Below the pieces are notes generated by a model, which worked only from the letters and a program-made list of their open reading frames with translations, did no database searches and had not been told where the DNA came from. From Baylisascaris procyonis (lineage: Eukaryota > Nematoda > Chromadorea > Rhabditida > Ascarididae), in assembly GCA_037389465.1 (NCBI GenBank), contig JAZARR010000059.1, forward strand, positions 3,309,001 through 3,373,000: a stretch of DNA of 64,000 nt, in the 5' to 3' direction. A program made the position numbers and the translations under genes. Position 1 is the stretch's first letter; each line of letters starts with the position of its first letter. Positions 26,301-41,300 of this stretch are shown piece by piece.

Positions 26301-29300
26301 TCTATGTGTGCTTATTTATGGATAGTTATTTGTACACTAAATTTTCTTGCAAACGGGGATTATCAAAACCCAATAGCTTTGCGATCCTGATGAGTTTTTT
26401 TTTCGCTGAAAGTTGAACGGAGATTTGTTTGAATTAATGCAGTTTGTTAGGCTATGAAAGAACGTATTTTGAGAGGTGCAGAAGACATCTCTATTTACAG
26501 AATTCCTCTGATTTCTGTACCATTTTCCTACAATGATGTCAAGCTAAGGTACTGTTTGGATGAAGATAAGCGAGAGACATTTTCGGAAGTCGAAATTGAG
26601 CAGTGCAATTGAGTTGGCTCATAAATGCAATGTTAGAAAGCTTCGCAATTGTTCGTTCCTTATGAGCGAAAGAATGTTTTCTGAATTTGGATAGCAATCC
26701 CGGTTCATTTTAAGAAATCCTTCTTTCTACAATAACACCCTTAAAATGCATTTCAACCATGAAAAGCTCTGAAGCTCTGCTGTAGGACGTATAACTTGGA
26801 AGTTGAGACTTCTCGCCACTAATGGTGCTTTTCAAAGCTTCGATAACCGTAAAAATGTATTATATCCTAATGACATCAGTAATTGTTTAACTGTTACGAA
26901 TGCGCTTTTGTAATTTTTTTCGCAGACTCTGCTTCACCAGCTTCACATTGAAGTCTTATTGCCCCTTACTAAGAAAGCGCCTAACTTGCGAAAGAAACTC
27001 CTCTCACAAAAACGCGATCTATTCGATGCGTAAATGCTATACGCTTTGGACAGGTCATCTCGAGATATAAGGTTTATTCGCATTAAAAATTTGTGAGGCT
27101 GCTGCTTTGTAGCTGGAAAGGTATAGTTGGGAGTTTTCGAATTTTTGAAAGTTGTAGAATGGAAAAAGATTGAAGTACTCAAAAAAAGCATTGACATTTG
27201 GATTTCCTCGCTCGATTTTCTTTAAGTGTTCTAATTTTTGCTCACACGTTATATTCTGCATCTCTGCAAAGCATGTATGCTCATCTTCAGAAGTAATACC
27301 ATGAACTCCTACTTTCTTTCTCGCTTTTCTTGGCGTCCAGTAGGGCAGAGTTTGAGTGGAATCGAATTTAAAATTGCATCCACTGTGACAAATTGAGTAG
27401 AGAAACTAGGACTTAGGCACATAATTCTCAGTTTTTAGCTGTCATCTACTGGGCAGCTCTCCCAATTACGAGGTCAACAGTGATCAAAATACCACATTTA
27501 AATAAGAAATTACTAGGTACTGAGTTATTTGGGGAGTTTCAGTTCAATGCAGTTGAAAGGGTCCAAAAACAGTGAGGTACCGTCGAAGGGCAGTGAAATG
27601 TGGCAGTGGTCTATGTGAAACTATCGTGCATTTAGAGGAGGTAATTTTTAAGTTGGAAGCACATTCGGTAGAAGGAGAGGGTGATAGAGGTTTGGTCAAC
27701 GCAAACCAAGTCTGTGCGAATTATGTACCATTTACTTTTTGAATGAGACTTGGTTTTTTATTGCCATTTTCTTGAAGTTCGCACTACCGCTCGTGCTCTT
27801 TTGCCACTCTTAAGCATACAATTTGTGTTTGGTTCTTTTCAGTCGCAAAACGGCATTATTCTTTGATGAGGGATTCAAATGTAGGCCTAAACCATCTTCA
27901 AAGCTAACTCCTACTTCATCTGGTAAAGAAAGTATTGCTGTAGTTAGAACAAAATGGTTCGTGCAATTCCTAGATAATAGAAATGTGAGACTAAAAATCT
28001 GAAAGCGATATTGTTGGAGTTTCAAAGAAAACTGCATTTCCATCGAAAATTCCTCAGCGGTCCTTATCCGTGGCCTCTCTGCTCTGCCCACTGTCCGTCT
28101 TACTTCCCTGCTATCCGTTACCGCAAATCATACATGCGCTTTTGTCTTAGAAACAATTATCAGTGCATATATTGGCCCTTGGTAGGGAGGTCAACAAATA
28201 GTTTAATATGCCTTCAAAGGTTCGTGAACAAACGATAGAAATGAACAAAGTAAAACAAATTCCTGTTAAAAATGAAACCTAGGTCACTGTTGTTTGGTGT
28301 TGACTGAGCTGCTGCTCGTCTTCCACAGTCTACCATAGCCAGACCGGAGTTGATATGCGGCGTTCCTGGCACACCGTCGATATGTCCACGGGCGCTAATC
28401 CGACCGTGACCACCGCTGGAGCTGACGATCCCGATCGCTGGGCTCCCGTTTGCGACCGGCCTGGGTTTCACGCTACTTTAGGTATTGACGCCTTCTGCTA
28501 GTCAGTGACCACTTGTTGCCTCTGCCAGTTACCCAACAATATACGGATAACGTTGAGGTAGTTCATCTTGCAATATTGCCATGTTTTGCCGTTCATACAC
28601 TTGCCGGCAGTTTTCCCCTGCTTCGTGAACCACGCCTCAAACTTGGGTAATTAAACCTTTCGTCATGCATATATGTTCACACGTGCTGCTTTGCATGTCG
28701 AGTAGCGATATCCTCCCTCCTGTCATCCAATTAAATATTGAAGCAATGGAAACGGCGGCATCAAGCCAACGACTGATTTAAGAAGAATTAGGAAGGTAAA
28801 AGAAAGCGGAAAATTATTGCACTATTCTTTTTGATCATTGTGTACCCTTGAAAACCTTCATTTGTTTGTTTGAAAATAAGAGAGCACCGGTTCTGCTATT
28901 TCGCTTTGCGTGAAACCACAATGAAGTGCTCAAAAGGAGATTTTCGAATCCTTTCTGCAGACAATCCTGTGTGCCATCGAATGCACACCCTGACAATGTT
29001 CTCCATATTTTTTCCTGTTCTTCAGAGAAAACACGTGTAACGGAGGTCATTTCTGCCCATCTGCGTCACTGCTTGAGAGCAGATGCGTGAAATCAAATGA
29101 AATTTGCATGGTTCCTTTCGCTTTTGTTTCAGGAATCAGCCTGACACAGCAATGATGCTACGATTTTGCGATCTATCAAATTTTCATTCACTCCAGCTTT
29201 CAAGTTTGTGGGTCACCAGAGCCGGTTCTTTCTTAGATGGGACACTTATTCCTCCTAATACAAAGAAATTCACTGATCCATGAATCTCGGATACAAAATG

Positions 29301-32300
29301 CAGCCAAGTTACAGTTGGCATGACGACTTTAGTACCTTTAAACGATCAGACGCTAAAAAGGGGGCGGGATGCGGTGGAAAGAATAGTTGCGAAAGGCGAG
29401 TATCACCGCGAAACGTAATCATCGGTTGTACTCTCCAAAAATATCTCATTTTATCCATCATCTGCCAAGTTCCTTGCTTCCAAGAATTTCTTCTTAGAGT
29501 GTAGATTGTTTGTCCTCTGCGTTATCATCCATCTGGAATCTTTCTGTCTTCTTTTACTTATTGCTGCCTCTCACATTTCTTCAACGTTTTACTCTTAGTA
29601 ATGGCAAAGATGTCCTCTGAATTGATTTGCAAAGTTCCTACAAATTTTTTGTTGTGGTATTAGATAATTTAATTTCTAAGACATCAAAACGTAATTAATA
29701 CATAAAACTTTTAGGCGTGCAACTACAGAAAGCAGAATTCCTTTAATAAAGAAAAAATATCAGAGTTTGTTGGCCATGTTGAAGAATTTTTTTTTTCCTT
29801 TAATTAGAGATGTCTGTCGGAATTTGAACATTGAACACTGACGAACATGTGCTGCACTGAATGAAGTTTGTTTGATCATCGTGTTGCATAATTACTGAGT
29901 GGACCATAATTTCTATGTCGCACTCTTTTGTTCTACGAGAAATGGATCTCGAGGTTTGTATTCTTGACCATTTTTACCTGAGGTTCACCCAACACTTCAG
30001 TGGAGCAATCGTAGCAACAACAAGATGCTTAAGTTTGCATATGAGCACTGATGAAGCTACTGAGGAAAATTAATGCTGCAATGTAGGTATGACGCGCTGT
30101 CTCTAGCCATATGGCGACCTAGTTTTTCACTGTTAAAGACGAAAATTTTCGGAAAGAAGGCGATTTTTGCTCCAAAATATCTACCAACTTTACATTCGCA
30201 ACTTTACCTTTGACATTTAGTGTGAAGCTATCTCACGCAGGTTGCCTCTACTTCTCAAGTTTTACGTTTGCTTTGTTTCTTGCAGTTTTCAATGTGTTCT
30301 ATTTTTGAAATTCTGGCTATTTATCTCAACTTAAAGACCTTTCAAGTACAAAATTCTGTAAAGAAGTGATGGCAGATCACGCCCTGGAGAAACTAGTCCA
30401 TTAGTGCATTGGTGTGTTGCTTACAATTGGATTGCCGTCAGTGGCGTTAAAACGACAAGATATATCGGCTAGAAATGGCAGCTGACGCATTTCTAGCTGA
30501 TCAATTCGCACATTATGAACGCAGAGCCTCAACGATGTCGGCGAAAGATTTTTGGCTCATTAGTTGAAAGATATTGTAATATTCAAAATGAAGTCTGTCT
30601 TATGAATGTCATCTTGCTCTTTCTTTTTAAAGCTATTAAACTTCATTTGAGAGCCATAACCTTAGTGAATTGAAAAGAATTTTAGTGCGTTTACCGCAGC
30701 CAAGTCAACAACAGCTGCTGCCGTATTTTGCAGTCAAAATCTAAGTACCGCAATCACTCGTTAGTTATCGGCTGCGAATTCTCTTCAAGCACCTCTGCTT
30801 AGGGTTCCTTTCGGTTTAATGCAGCCACTGAAGACCCTCTCAATGTGCCTTAATATGACCAATTTCGCTAATTTTTACTGAAATGCATCTCACTGCGCTG
30901 CTCGTTTCTCTTTTCGTACTCAATGAAACATCGGCATATATCACTGCTTGACTTCTCCTTGACCCCTGTTCCGCTTCACGTATGGGTTTTGCGTATTTTG
31001 CGCTCATAAAGGGGCACATATTCCTCTAGAGCGAGTTGTTCTTTTCTTTCAGCCTATTTTCTGATACCTAAAAGTAGCGTTTTTATTGGAGCAACACAAT
31101 CTTTTCACCAAATATTTAGCACCTACAACAATCAGCTTTTTATTATTTTGTGGGCAGAGACATTTCTTAAGTGCCTGATTTGATCCAATAGACTTTTTTA
31201 AGCGACATGTCTTAGAGAAAAGACGTTGTGGTAGTGCTCAGCCAAGGCGATCGTATTTGCTCTTAAGTGAACGATTTTCTAACCAACGTCAGTGCATGTG
31301 GGAATATGTAGGAAAAGGGGAATCCACAGCACTACTATGAGAGTGAGGAATTTGTGGCTGCCCTCTCTGCGTGGCCTTCTGCTTGAAATTCGGTCTCTGC
31401 TTAACGACAATACTCTCACAGTTAAACGTGTTGACAAGAGCGCTTCCCGTTTTTTGGTGCTTTACAAGCACTCTGCGGCGCAGGCAGTGCACTGTGAGCG
31501 TTTTAGCTCTATATAAGTAATGACCTGATATTTCCTTGCGTCGATAAGTGCGCCGTGAACTTGCGCTAACAGAAAAGTATATCGCCAACGTTTCAACAAT
31601 GCATGGAGCAATTTTAAGACACCTTTCATGAACGAGTTCTACCAATTTTTTTTGCTGCAACAACTTGCGAATGAGTTTTTCATTCTCTTTCGTCCTACCT
31701 TCGATCGATATCCCTATCCGTTGTGCTTGGTTATTATCAATATCGAATTTTTAGTCCTATTTTGTGTTGTCAAATGGCAGTTTCAATGAAAGCAGTGCCA
31801 TGGTGCTATGAAGTTCGTTTATTTCCCTTATTCCATGGAAATTGTCGTTGTTCACGTGTAAAGAGTGTCTTCAAAAATATGCTGCGGTTGACTCGATGTG
31901 TTCACGCTTGCTGCTTTGATTTCCAAGTCTGAGAAGATTCACGTATGAGTCATTTGGTGCCTCAGCATCACACATTCTTTCTTTTTTCTAATATCTGATT
32001 AACAAAAATGTGACTTACTGAAGCAATAAAAAACAATTTGGTTGCTGTTGTTGGTATCATAGAGTCCTCCTTTCGCCAAGATAAATAAAGAAAGATCGAG
32101 ACCTCGAATAGATAGAAAGGAACAAAACATAAAATTATGATGATCAAAAGTAGGTGTCAGTTGAACACAAAGTAATGGATTTTTTCCAAGGGAGATGCTT
32201 TGTGCGACTAGTACACTAGACGCTGAAACGGCATCAATAGGAAGTTTAATTCATACTGGAGCAAAGAGAGAGAGAAAGAAATTTGAATTTGAACTCACAG

Positions 32301-35300
32301 TTAGGTGTCTTGTGGAAACAGCTAAAGGCTATAAGTCATGATAAATCGATTGATCAGAATAAAAGATATTTAAACGGAATATCAGAGTAACAATTCAAAA
32401 ACACAGTACTATATATAATTCATGGCGGCCATAGTTAAGCGGTTCCACACCGGAAGTGCACAAGACAATGCGATAGTCCAGACCATAAAACATGAAGGAC
32501 TACGAGACGCGTCTCCGCATTATCCAACCCCTTTATTTTCGATTTGAAAACCGGCGATCAAGCTATATGACCTCATTCAAGAACAAAACTCCAATTCGAC
32601 GTGGGCTCCACGGATCCCTCTCTTGCGTGGCAGGGCCACGCATTCTCCGCACTCATGGTACAGCCACGGGTTTCTCGATTTCATAGGCGGGCCACAAGAC
32701 TACGACGTGGGTGAGAATTGTTTTACATCATATCGGAATGAACAGCTACGGTATGCCAGCAGAGGGTGCTCCATGCGATGCGCATATGATGAATGCGGAG
32801 CGATCATTTTGAGATGCTTGCAGTCACACATCAATGATGGGAGGAAAATATAGATGCAACGTATGACATTTCCGGTGAAATGTGACGAGGACATTCACAG
32901 AGAATGAGATGTGTTATTTCGTCACAGATCGGTAGCGCTCGCATATATCGATAAGTTTATTATAATGAGAGGAAGTAGGGGAAGAACAAGGGAGGACTGC
33001 CCTCTTATTTTTAGAGCAAAGAATGCAAAAAATGTTGCGCATTTCAATAATTGGATGCCTGCTTCTAAATTCCGTCAAAATTGCGAGTTTCCACGCCATA
33101 AGTGTATCTTTGCGCTTTTTTGTGAAATTTCATGAAAAGCTACTCAGGATTGTGTCTCCCATAGTAATCGCAGGTCTTTAATCCAGGACCTGTTAAGTAT
33201 CTCCTTCAACATCGTAAACGGCGACCTAGGCTACCTTCCGCGGTTCTGCCTCTCATCACACTGGGATGGGACGGACCATCGCCACCCAGCAGAGTCCGAC
33301 GTCCTTTGCGGACGCTCACTAGTGCCAGGATTGGGGAAAATGAATCGAACTTTCAGATGAAGGACTCTTATGTTCACGCATAAGTATCGCTGCTGCCCCT
33401 TCAAAGCAAAGGAAGAAGGTGCATGATGCATTATCTGAACAGCACATAGTGAAAGGCGGAAGATAAGTGGGGAAGGGGAAGGCTGGTGTTGCATAACGTT
33501 GGACTAAGCCCAAGTGTAGGTAGGTGACTTTGGAACAGAGGGTTGACGTATTTTCGATAAAACTGACGCTGGGCGTCCAGATATCGAATAGGTGCTGAAA
33601 AGTCACCTAGTCAGTACCATACGGTTTTTTTAGTTGCAATGAGGGATGTTGAAGAATGTCGTGGTGTGAAAACCAGAAATGGTCGTTGTGGATTGTCTGC
33701 GCACAACGAACTGTTTGGAAGTTTGCACTTTCACTGCTTCTAAACATAGGGCGGCTTCCTAAGTGACCAAATGCTGCTCACTATTTGCGGAAGGCGGGGC
33801 AAAAGCAAAGAATAGGGTTCCAGATATGAAGTATATAATTAAAAAGTTCATTCAGGGCGGCGATATACGGGCGAGAGCAGTGAATGCTCATCACTGGTTG
33901 GTACGCCGACTGACACCGGTCGCTCGTTTACCTTCACTGCTCAGCGCGCCATTCGCGATGACCATAAGCCATCACTTACTCAGAATCTCCCGGAGATGAT
34001 GCTTGAGGTAGGTTTACTCGTGAGCAAGTCACTATCGCTTTGGTCGCGTTTGCAAGTTTTAGTGGTAATGCATATGAGGTTCCAGATTTCTATGATCAAA
34101 CTCTAGAGATGTCTCAATCATTGCCATGCTCGGAGTGCCCTTTCGCACATTAGCTGTTCAACGGTTATGTGTGCTGATTAGGAGAAAAATGACATTTGAA
34201 GGAACAAGGCAACACCACTCGACCTATGCCAGCGACGCTTTATTGTAGTATGATAGCTGTTAATTTACATATGCTGTCTTCTGTTCATTCTTATGAATTC
34301 GATCACTCTGTGCTCAGCACGTTTCTTCGTTGTTGCCAATATTTCTTTGTCGTTGCTAATATACACGATACTGTTTAGTACCCTTCTACCTAACAAGAGT
34401 GGGGAGAATACATATGCAAACAATCCGGAAAGCGAATAATTCAGTCGTCAACTTGAAATATGGGGCTTTTGCAAGCAAGGCCCCAATACCTAATCATAGG
34501 TACGTTTTTCAACATTCTGAACTAAAAAATGACATACCTCTTCAGCTGCGCATCCTCAACTTTCAAATTCGCACCATAAAATCCTGAATATAAAGTTCAG
34601 CAACTACAAGTTTCGCGGATTTTGAGGGTGGGTTTTCTTGATTGCATGTTGCAGTCGAGACGAAGCCTCAATTTACCCGATCTTGGAACAAATAATTTTC
34701 CCGGTGTCACTGAAGAATTGTAGAACTTAGGGGAGCGGTAAAGGGGTGGGGGGGATGGAGGTTGCGTTAGGAGAGGGTCTTTATAAACAGCGTTACCAAG
34801 TGTGATTTCGGCAATGCTACTAAGTGAGCACATCAAGAAGAATGGCCGGATTACAGCGAATGCTGTTGGTGAATGATACATTGATCAAGCGGAATGCATT
34901 CCGACGCAGGTATATTAGTTGTGATTTGGAAGTTAGGAGTAAATTCTGATTATCTAATGTCGAATGACCAGAAAAATTGCACTCTATGGCTTTCGACAGG
35001 TAAACTTTGCATTCACCCGCTGACTCGGTAATGAATTAGTAAACTGTTAAAAATCGTACTGGTCAGGTCGATGTTGGAATGCTGCGAATTGGTGGATATT
35101 CAAAAGCCCATAGTCAAACTAAACTGATCGGAGAAGAAGCTTAGCCTGTTAATCTTAATTTACCAAAAAAACATTGAATGATAAGGATTGCCAATGTGAT
35201 AGAGTGTCATTATGTCGCTGAAAGCGAAGCGTTCAGTAGATGCCATTCACAGGCGATACACGTGGGCGATGTGAGCATGGTGGATAAATTGTTGGCGAAT

Positions 35301-38300
35301 CATGGCAGCAAGCCACTGTCTACATCACCAAGCATCGGAAGCACTAACACACTGTCTGAGCTAGCCCAGAGGCGTCATGGCAATCATCGCAGATCAAATG
35401 CATCCTCAACGATGTCGACACACTCTGGAGGAAGGTCAGTTGTCCACAGCTTTTCAGAAATACCTCCACTTGCAATTACCATTCGCTCCAAGAAGCCCTT
35501 AGGGAGTCAGTTCGTTTTGGTATTCAGAATCGACTCATAAAAGTGCCCTTGTTAATTCAATTATTTGCTTGCAATTTGATACTCGTGCAAGCTAGCTAAA
35601 CCTCTATAGCCAACTAACCTCCACAAGCTGGTTAAAGCTCTAAAAGCTGGTTAAACCTGTATAAGCTAGCCAAACGGCGTAAGTATCCATCCTTAAACCT
35701 AAGTCAGTCCATGAATAAAGCAATGAATGCATTAATGAACACATTAAATGTTTCTCGAGAGTAAACAGCTCATAATGCTCATTAGGTATTTATTCTCTTA
35801 GAATATTATTGAGCCAACGCGGCATTGTGTGTATGCTTGAAGGCTGTATGCGGAGGTTCGCCTTAATTATTTGTATTGTACTTTTATGAAGCTCCATTCA
35901 GAAACGATGCTTTTCTTTTGTGTTTCTCTGACGACTAAACTCATTACTCGGAGGCTTCAAAATAGAGGAAAATTTGGTCGGGTTTTAATAGTTCAATAAG
36001 TTTGACGTAAAACTCGATAGTAATAAAAACACTAGATGCATGATTAGGGAAATTACTAATCCTTATTTTATGTGGGCTTCTTTTAAAGTATTATTCCTAT
36101 TTGTATGATTGTATTGCATTGATTGTCGCTCATGGGAATTTTTCACGGGGTGAGGGCGTTGAAAACGAATTTGCAGTTAAGCATGAGAAACCGACAATAA
36201 AACTGACATAAATGGTTTAGAATCTGAAATGCTTGTACTGAAATTCTCATGCGAATAAAAGCGAGGTATTTGAAGTTGCGGATTTACTGCTGCAGGTTAT
36301 TACTTTCTGTTATTCAGTGACACGATTTAAAACGCTCAGTTTGACAAGAACCGTTGATCGAACTCTGCTTAAAAATTTTTCAGTAGTTCTTTCTTTCTTT
36401 CTCCTCTGCTCGTTACCTTCAATAAGAAGTCATGTGCAGTGACCGTTAACCGAATTATAAAACAGTGTCGTTTTCCATGCTGGATAATATTTTGTGGTAA
36501 AGGTCCTGAAGTAGATTTAAGAAACGCTTCTGTCAACTGCTAAGGTCGTGTTATGGAAAGTGCATTCACTGTATGCGGGGGCCTTTTCGCGACCTCATCG
36601 ATAGCATGCAATAGAACCACCTTAACCGATGAAGGTAATATTTGGTAGCGGGTGAATTCGGGTACATCACAACTGCTGCATTGTGGTTTACACTAATATG
36701 ATCAAGTAATCTTGCTATTGTAGGTTAAGATTTCTCAAAATAATAACTTCATTTTGCTAAATGCAGACTTGCTTGAGGAATTTCTCTTCCTTAAGATGCA
36801 AGACCTGTGTAGATAATTATAATTTGGGGAAGCGGCTGGCCGCTTTCTTCCTTCACCCTTTCCCCTTCATCATCCCAGAATGAGGCCTTCGCTTTGGGAA
36901 GAACTATCATAATATTCCACTCAAGTTGTGCTTTTCTAGCATCTAGTATTCACGTTTATCCTTCCCAGCATACATTTGTTGCTGCTAGCAACCGCGGGTA
37001 TTTTAACACAGCTAGAGAGTTTCCAGCTCTTCACATTTCGTAATCCAATTTTTCCAGCATGCTCTATTGTTTCCCATTTCTAGCGTCGCAGTCGCTTTAT
37101 TTTTGTTCTTATTTTTTGAGGTGGCATCAAAGTTTTGCATTCATGACAGAATTTCAGTATGCACCTTCGTTCATCAGTGACCTCTGTGCTTTGTCAGCCA
37201 TTTGAAGTGTTACGTTGGTTCGAGTGTGGCCAACCACTTTTATGCATATGCTGGCTTTGATGTAGGCTTATGAAAACCAACGTAATGTTGATAGGAACAT
37301 ACGTAGCATCGGTGTAGACATGGATGAAGTCAGTTGGTTGATTGCAATTTTTTTTTTTTTTTTTTGCATTTTCAAGTGCGAGTAAATGAACATTGAAGAT
37401 GAACAGAAGTGCATCTTAATACTCACAGCGTGGCTCAGCAAATGTGATTTAGCTAAGCGGGCGAATAGATAGCGTTGCGCATAGAATTGTCCGTTGGCCA
37501 CCTTCGTCTGTCGTTCTCATAGCATTTAAATGTGGCGTCTCATATCTCTTAATTCAACGGGTTATAAGATTTGTTAAGCCGCTCATTTCGCTTTATAACG
37601 ACGAGTGAGAAAATGCCTCAGAAACCTATTGTGACATTCGCTTTCTACAGTTTCGCCAATCAAGTCAACTTATAATTAGAAATGTGAGACAGGAATAGTA
37701 CACTGTCTAATAAAACGTTTTTACCGAAATCTACAGGCCTTGCAAGTCCTTTGAAAGGTCATTGAGTAGAACGAAAAGTTTGCTTCAGCTTTCGCAGCGC
37801 TTTCAAATGTTTATACTTCCCCCAGAACTCAGTGAATTGATTATTCGAAAAGGACAATGCATATGTCTTAAATGAAAGTTGCATTCACCAAATTTCGCCA
37901 ATTCCGCTTCGATGGTTACATCAACTGAAGTTGTCGAACTGACAGGCATTCGTGTATGCACACAGATGTAATATCGTCGCATATGTTTTTCGAAACTTCC
38001 CAGAAATGTATAAAAAGCATCCACACATGCGTCATTTACATTTATTTACTGACGTAATAGAAACAGTCATATAGCACTCAGTTCGATCTTCACTCATATC
38101 GGAAGTACGGTGATGTAATGGTTTTCCACATTCTTCAGACTTCCTCATTTCTACTGAGCACTTTCATTTCTAGTCAACCCCTATTCATGGTGATATTTCT
38201 GCCATTCTTTTTGGGTGGCAGAAATATCACCTTGAATAGGGCTTGACGTCAATTTGCAGCGAGCATTCTTAGCATTGATATTCCCTGCAGCGGCAGAGGA

Positions 38301-41300
38301 CGCTAGCGAGAATTGGAGCCAATTCTTGCTGTCAGAAGTGAGAAATTTAAGCATAACGCCTTATATGTAAATTACAATAAATTTTTGGGCTATATGTGCA
38401 TATTTTTGTTCTCTGTAAGTAGCGAAAGCTAAGAGAATTGTTACTTACATAACTGGAGAGTAGCGAAAAAAGCACTGTCATGACGTTTTCTCCCAATACT
38501 TCATCACTGTTACGTTTTTCGCAATGATCATGGCGTAACAATGAAGAGAAACGTTCTGTAGTGGTATGTGAGGGAGAATACAATGAGGCGAAGCTACGAA
38601 ATATGGCACCTGTGGTAGGCCGAAGGGGAAACGGCTGGGAAAGAATCTGTTTACAAATTGGGTGGGCAATTAGCTGAAAACCAGCTAAAAGCTGACGTAA
38701 AATTCAATTAATAAATGTGTTTTTAGGTGGAACTTTAGTACTCACAAAGACCATTTCCATGAACTCAAAATTCATCTGTTGGATTATCAGGGAAGGAAGT
38801 TTGCTGCAGTGGTGAAAAGAACAGTCGGCATTAGAAGTGGGTTCAGGCTTCTGCATATGGAATGCAAATGATGTTCCGTACAAGGCATGTGTCAAGGTAT
38901 GGCGGGATAATTTCACCTGAGGCGTTAGGATGCATCTTCTCAGCACGGAATGCCGATGTTAGCAACGACTTTTCATTTTCGTTCATTTCATTAATTGATC
39001 GAATTACTCAGCTCATTTTTGACAACGCAACTGCCAACTTTAAATGTAGCGTATTACCGAGGCATGTGTCCTGGGCATATCTTAAACTTGAGAGAGTTTA
39101 TTTCCTGTTTTGAATTTCCTTTCCCTTTTTCTTATGAGCATCTCTCTTTTAATGTCACTCTCTATTCGTTCAAAGTTCTGTTTTTGAATCGTTCCTGTTT
39201 ACCCACTTGCGTTTATTTATGAGCACCTTCCAGGTCAACATGTGCGGTGACGAATGTTTTGCATATGGCAATAGCACATAAGCAACGCGATATTGTTGAG
39301 CTGCTTCTGAAGAACGGATACGACCCAAACGCTGCAGCAGTATGCCACTGCAAGGGCAATTGTGCAGCTGCCGGAAATGTACCTCTCACCACGATGATGC
39401 CCCGGTAACTCTCTCATTCAATCTATTCTCTTAGTGTACTATCAAATGTCGCTGCGACCTGTCAATTTTCGTTCTTTCGATTGGCTCAAAATTGCGGACG
39501 CTGATGAGCCAAAATTTCCGGACAATTAAAACTAGCGGTTTTCGAATTTTATAAATTTTCACGTCTCCCTTTATTGTGCTGATATCTTCTTTCGAGGCTT
39601 CGACGCCATCTAGCGTTAGGAGTTCTTATTTCCCTTTCTTTCTTCCAGCTTTAACATCTCACCGTTTTTTCTACATGCATTGTTGAATAGCCAGTAAGAA
39701 CCCCTTTGCGCATAAGGAGACGAACCTGCTACAGCTCGCTTCACATGCGAGTGTTCTACCATAGGCTTTTCATGTGCTATTACTTTGCTTACGTTCCGTC
39801 GGTTGTAATGCGCAAGTAATGCGAAAACCCTACAGGCGAAGCAGCCAGCCTAAAATAGTTGGTTGTAACATATGGCGTCAACGATTTCTTTTATATCCGA
39901 TCAGCGGCGTTGAAATAATTGCTAGCAATGATGCTATGAGTCGTTTTCTGGCTGCAGGATTCCACTGCTTGACAGGAGAAAGGGCCCTTGAATGGAATCC
40001 GCTGAGAACAATTATGTTGCCGATGAAGTTTAAGTAACTTAGTAGACTGCATGTGTTGATTTTGTGCTGTTGGAATCCGTGCCGCCTAATAATGTTTCAG
40101 CGATAAATTTCTGCATGAAATATTATACTAGGTTTCTAAACCAAGCGTACAGCTGTGATACTTTATTGGGCGGCTTCACATCATCGAAATTTAATTGATG
40201 GATGCTATTGGTGTTTTAAAATTAAACCGGTGGCTTGCTAAATTACTTAAGATTCATTGATTTATGGTAAACATGGAAATTTTAAATGGTATTAATGACG
40301 GAATAAAAAAGTCATAACTTTACAGCGGTAAGAATCCCTGCTGTGATTGCTACTATTACACTCATTTATTGCCTTTTCTGCGTGAGGCCTTTGAAAAGGC
40401 GGTAACATTTGCTTTTCCACCTAGCATAATGTAGCGATATTCTTAGGGCACATTCGATCATTCCGGAACTATGCAGCACCTGCGCACAATTACGCGCCGT
40501 CTCAATTATTGATCAAACACCACTTGGCGTCGCTGTAAGGGCACAGAGCACTGAGATTATGGTACTTCTGATTGCATATGGTGCCGATGTGAATTTGGGT
40601 GATGAAGACGGTAATACGCCATTAATGCTCGCCGTTAGGGAGTCGCCTCTTAGTTGGCATTGTCTTCGTACACTCATCTCCTTTGGAGCTCAGTTAGTTT
40701 TTTTTCTTAAAATATTATTTCACTTTGTCAATAAGCCAACCAAAGAATGGTAAATATAAAGTGCAAATTGTTGTTGCTTTTGCCTTTTTGCTTTGCTATG
40801 TTTTGGAGTAGACAGTGTAACTGCAGCATAATTGATTTTGCACAGTTCAAATCAGATCGCTTTTTCCTCAGTAATTGAAAAATGCACCCATGAAAAGAAC
40901 TGGCTCGTTGTTAACAAATCAAAATGACGTAGTCTTGCGAATGAAGACGACTAAATAGACTTCAAAAAAGCTATCGCAGTTTTCAGTTGGCATTTGTGCG
41001 ATAGCCTTCTTTAAGAAAGTTATCCTTTATAATAACTCCTCTACTTTCCAATTTTTTTTCTCCGGAGATATGAACTAATTAATGGATGCGACACACACAT
41101 TTCAAAATAGAAACTTTTAGCTCCGGAAACGAAAATTTCCACACGGGCAACACGTTGAAGCGCATAATTTCTGAAATAGAATTGTGCTAAAGTGCATTTA
41201 TGCGAAATGGTGCATGTGAAAACGCATTTGAAGTGCAGTAACTTTTGTGTGATGGAGCTCACTGATGGTTTTGAAAGCAATTGACCGAAGCGAAATTTAT

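Larger units (their letters stand above)
20374..28328 (+). other. Long intron or intergenic gap
   Basis: No further exon of the gene was placed here. It contains a 51-bp tandem repeat and a direct repeat at 22.5-22.8 kb, and a 122-codon plus-strand open frame at 25702-26070 that may be coding but does not fit the gene's phases. The rest is AT-rich without features I can support. Confidence 0.45.
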
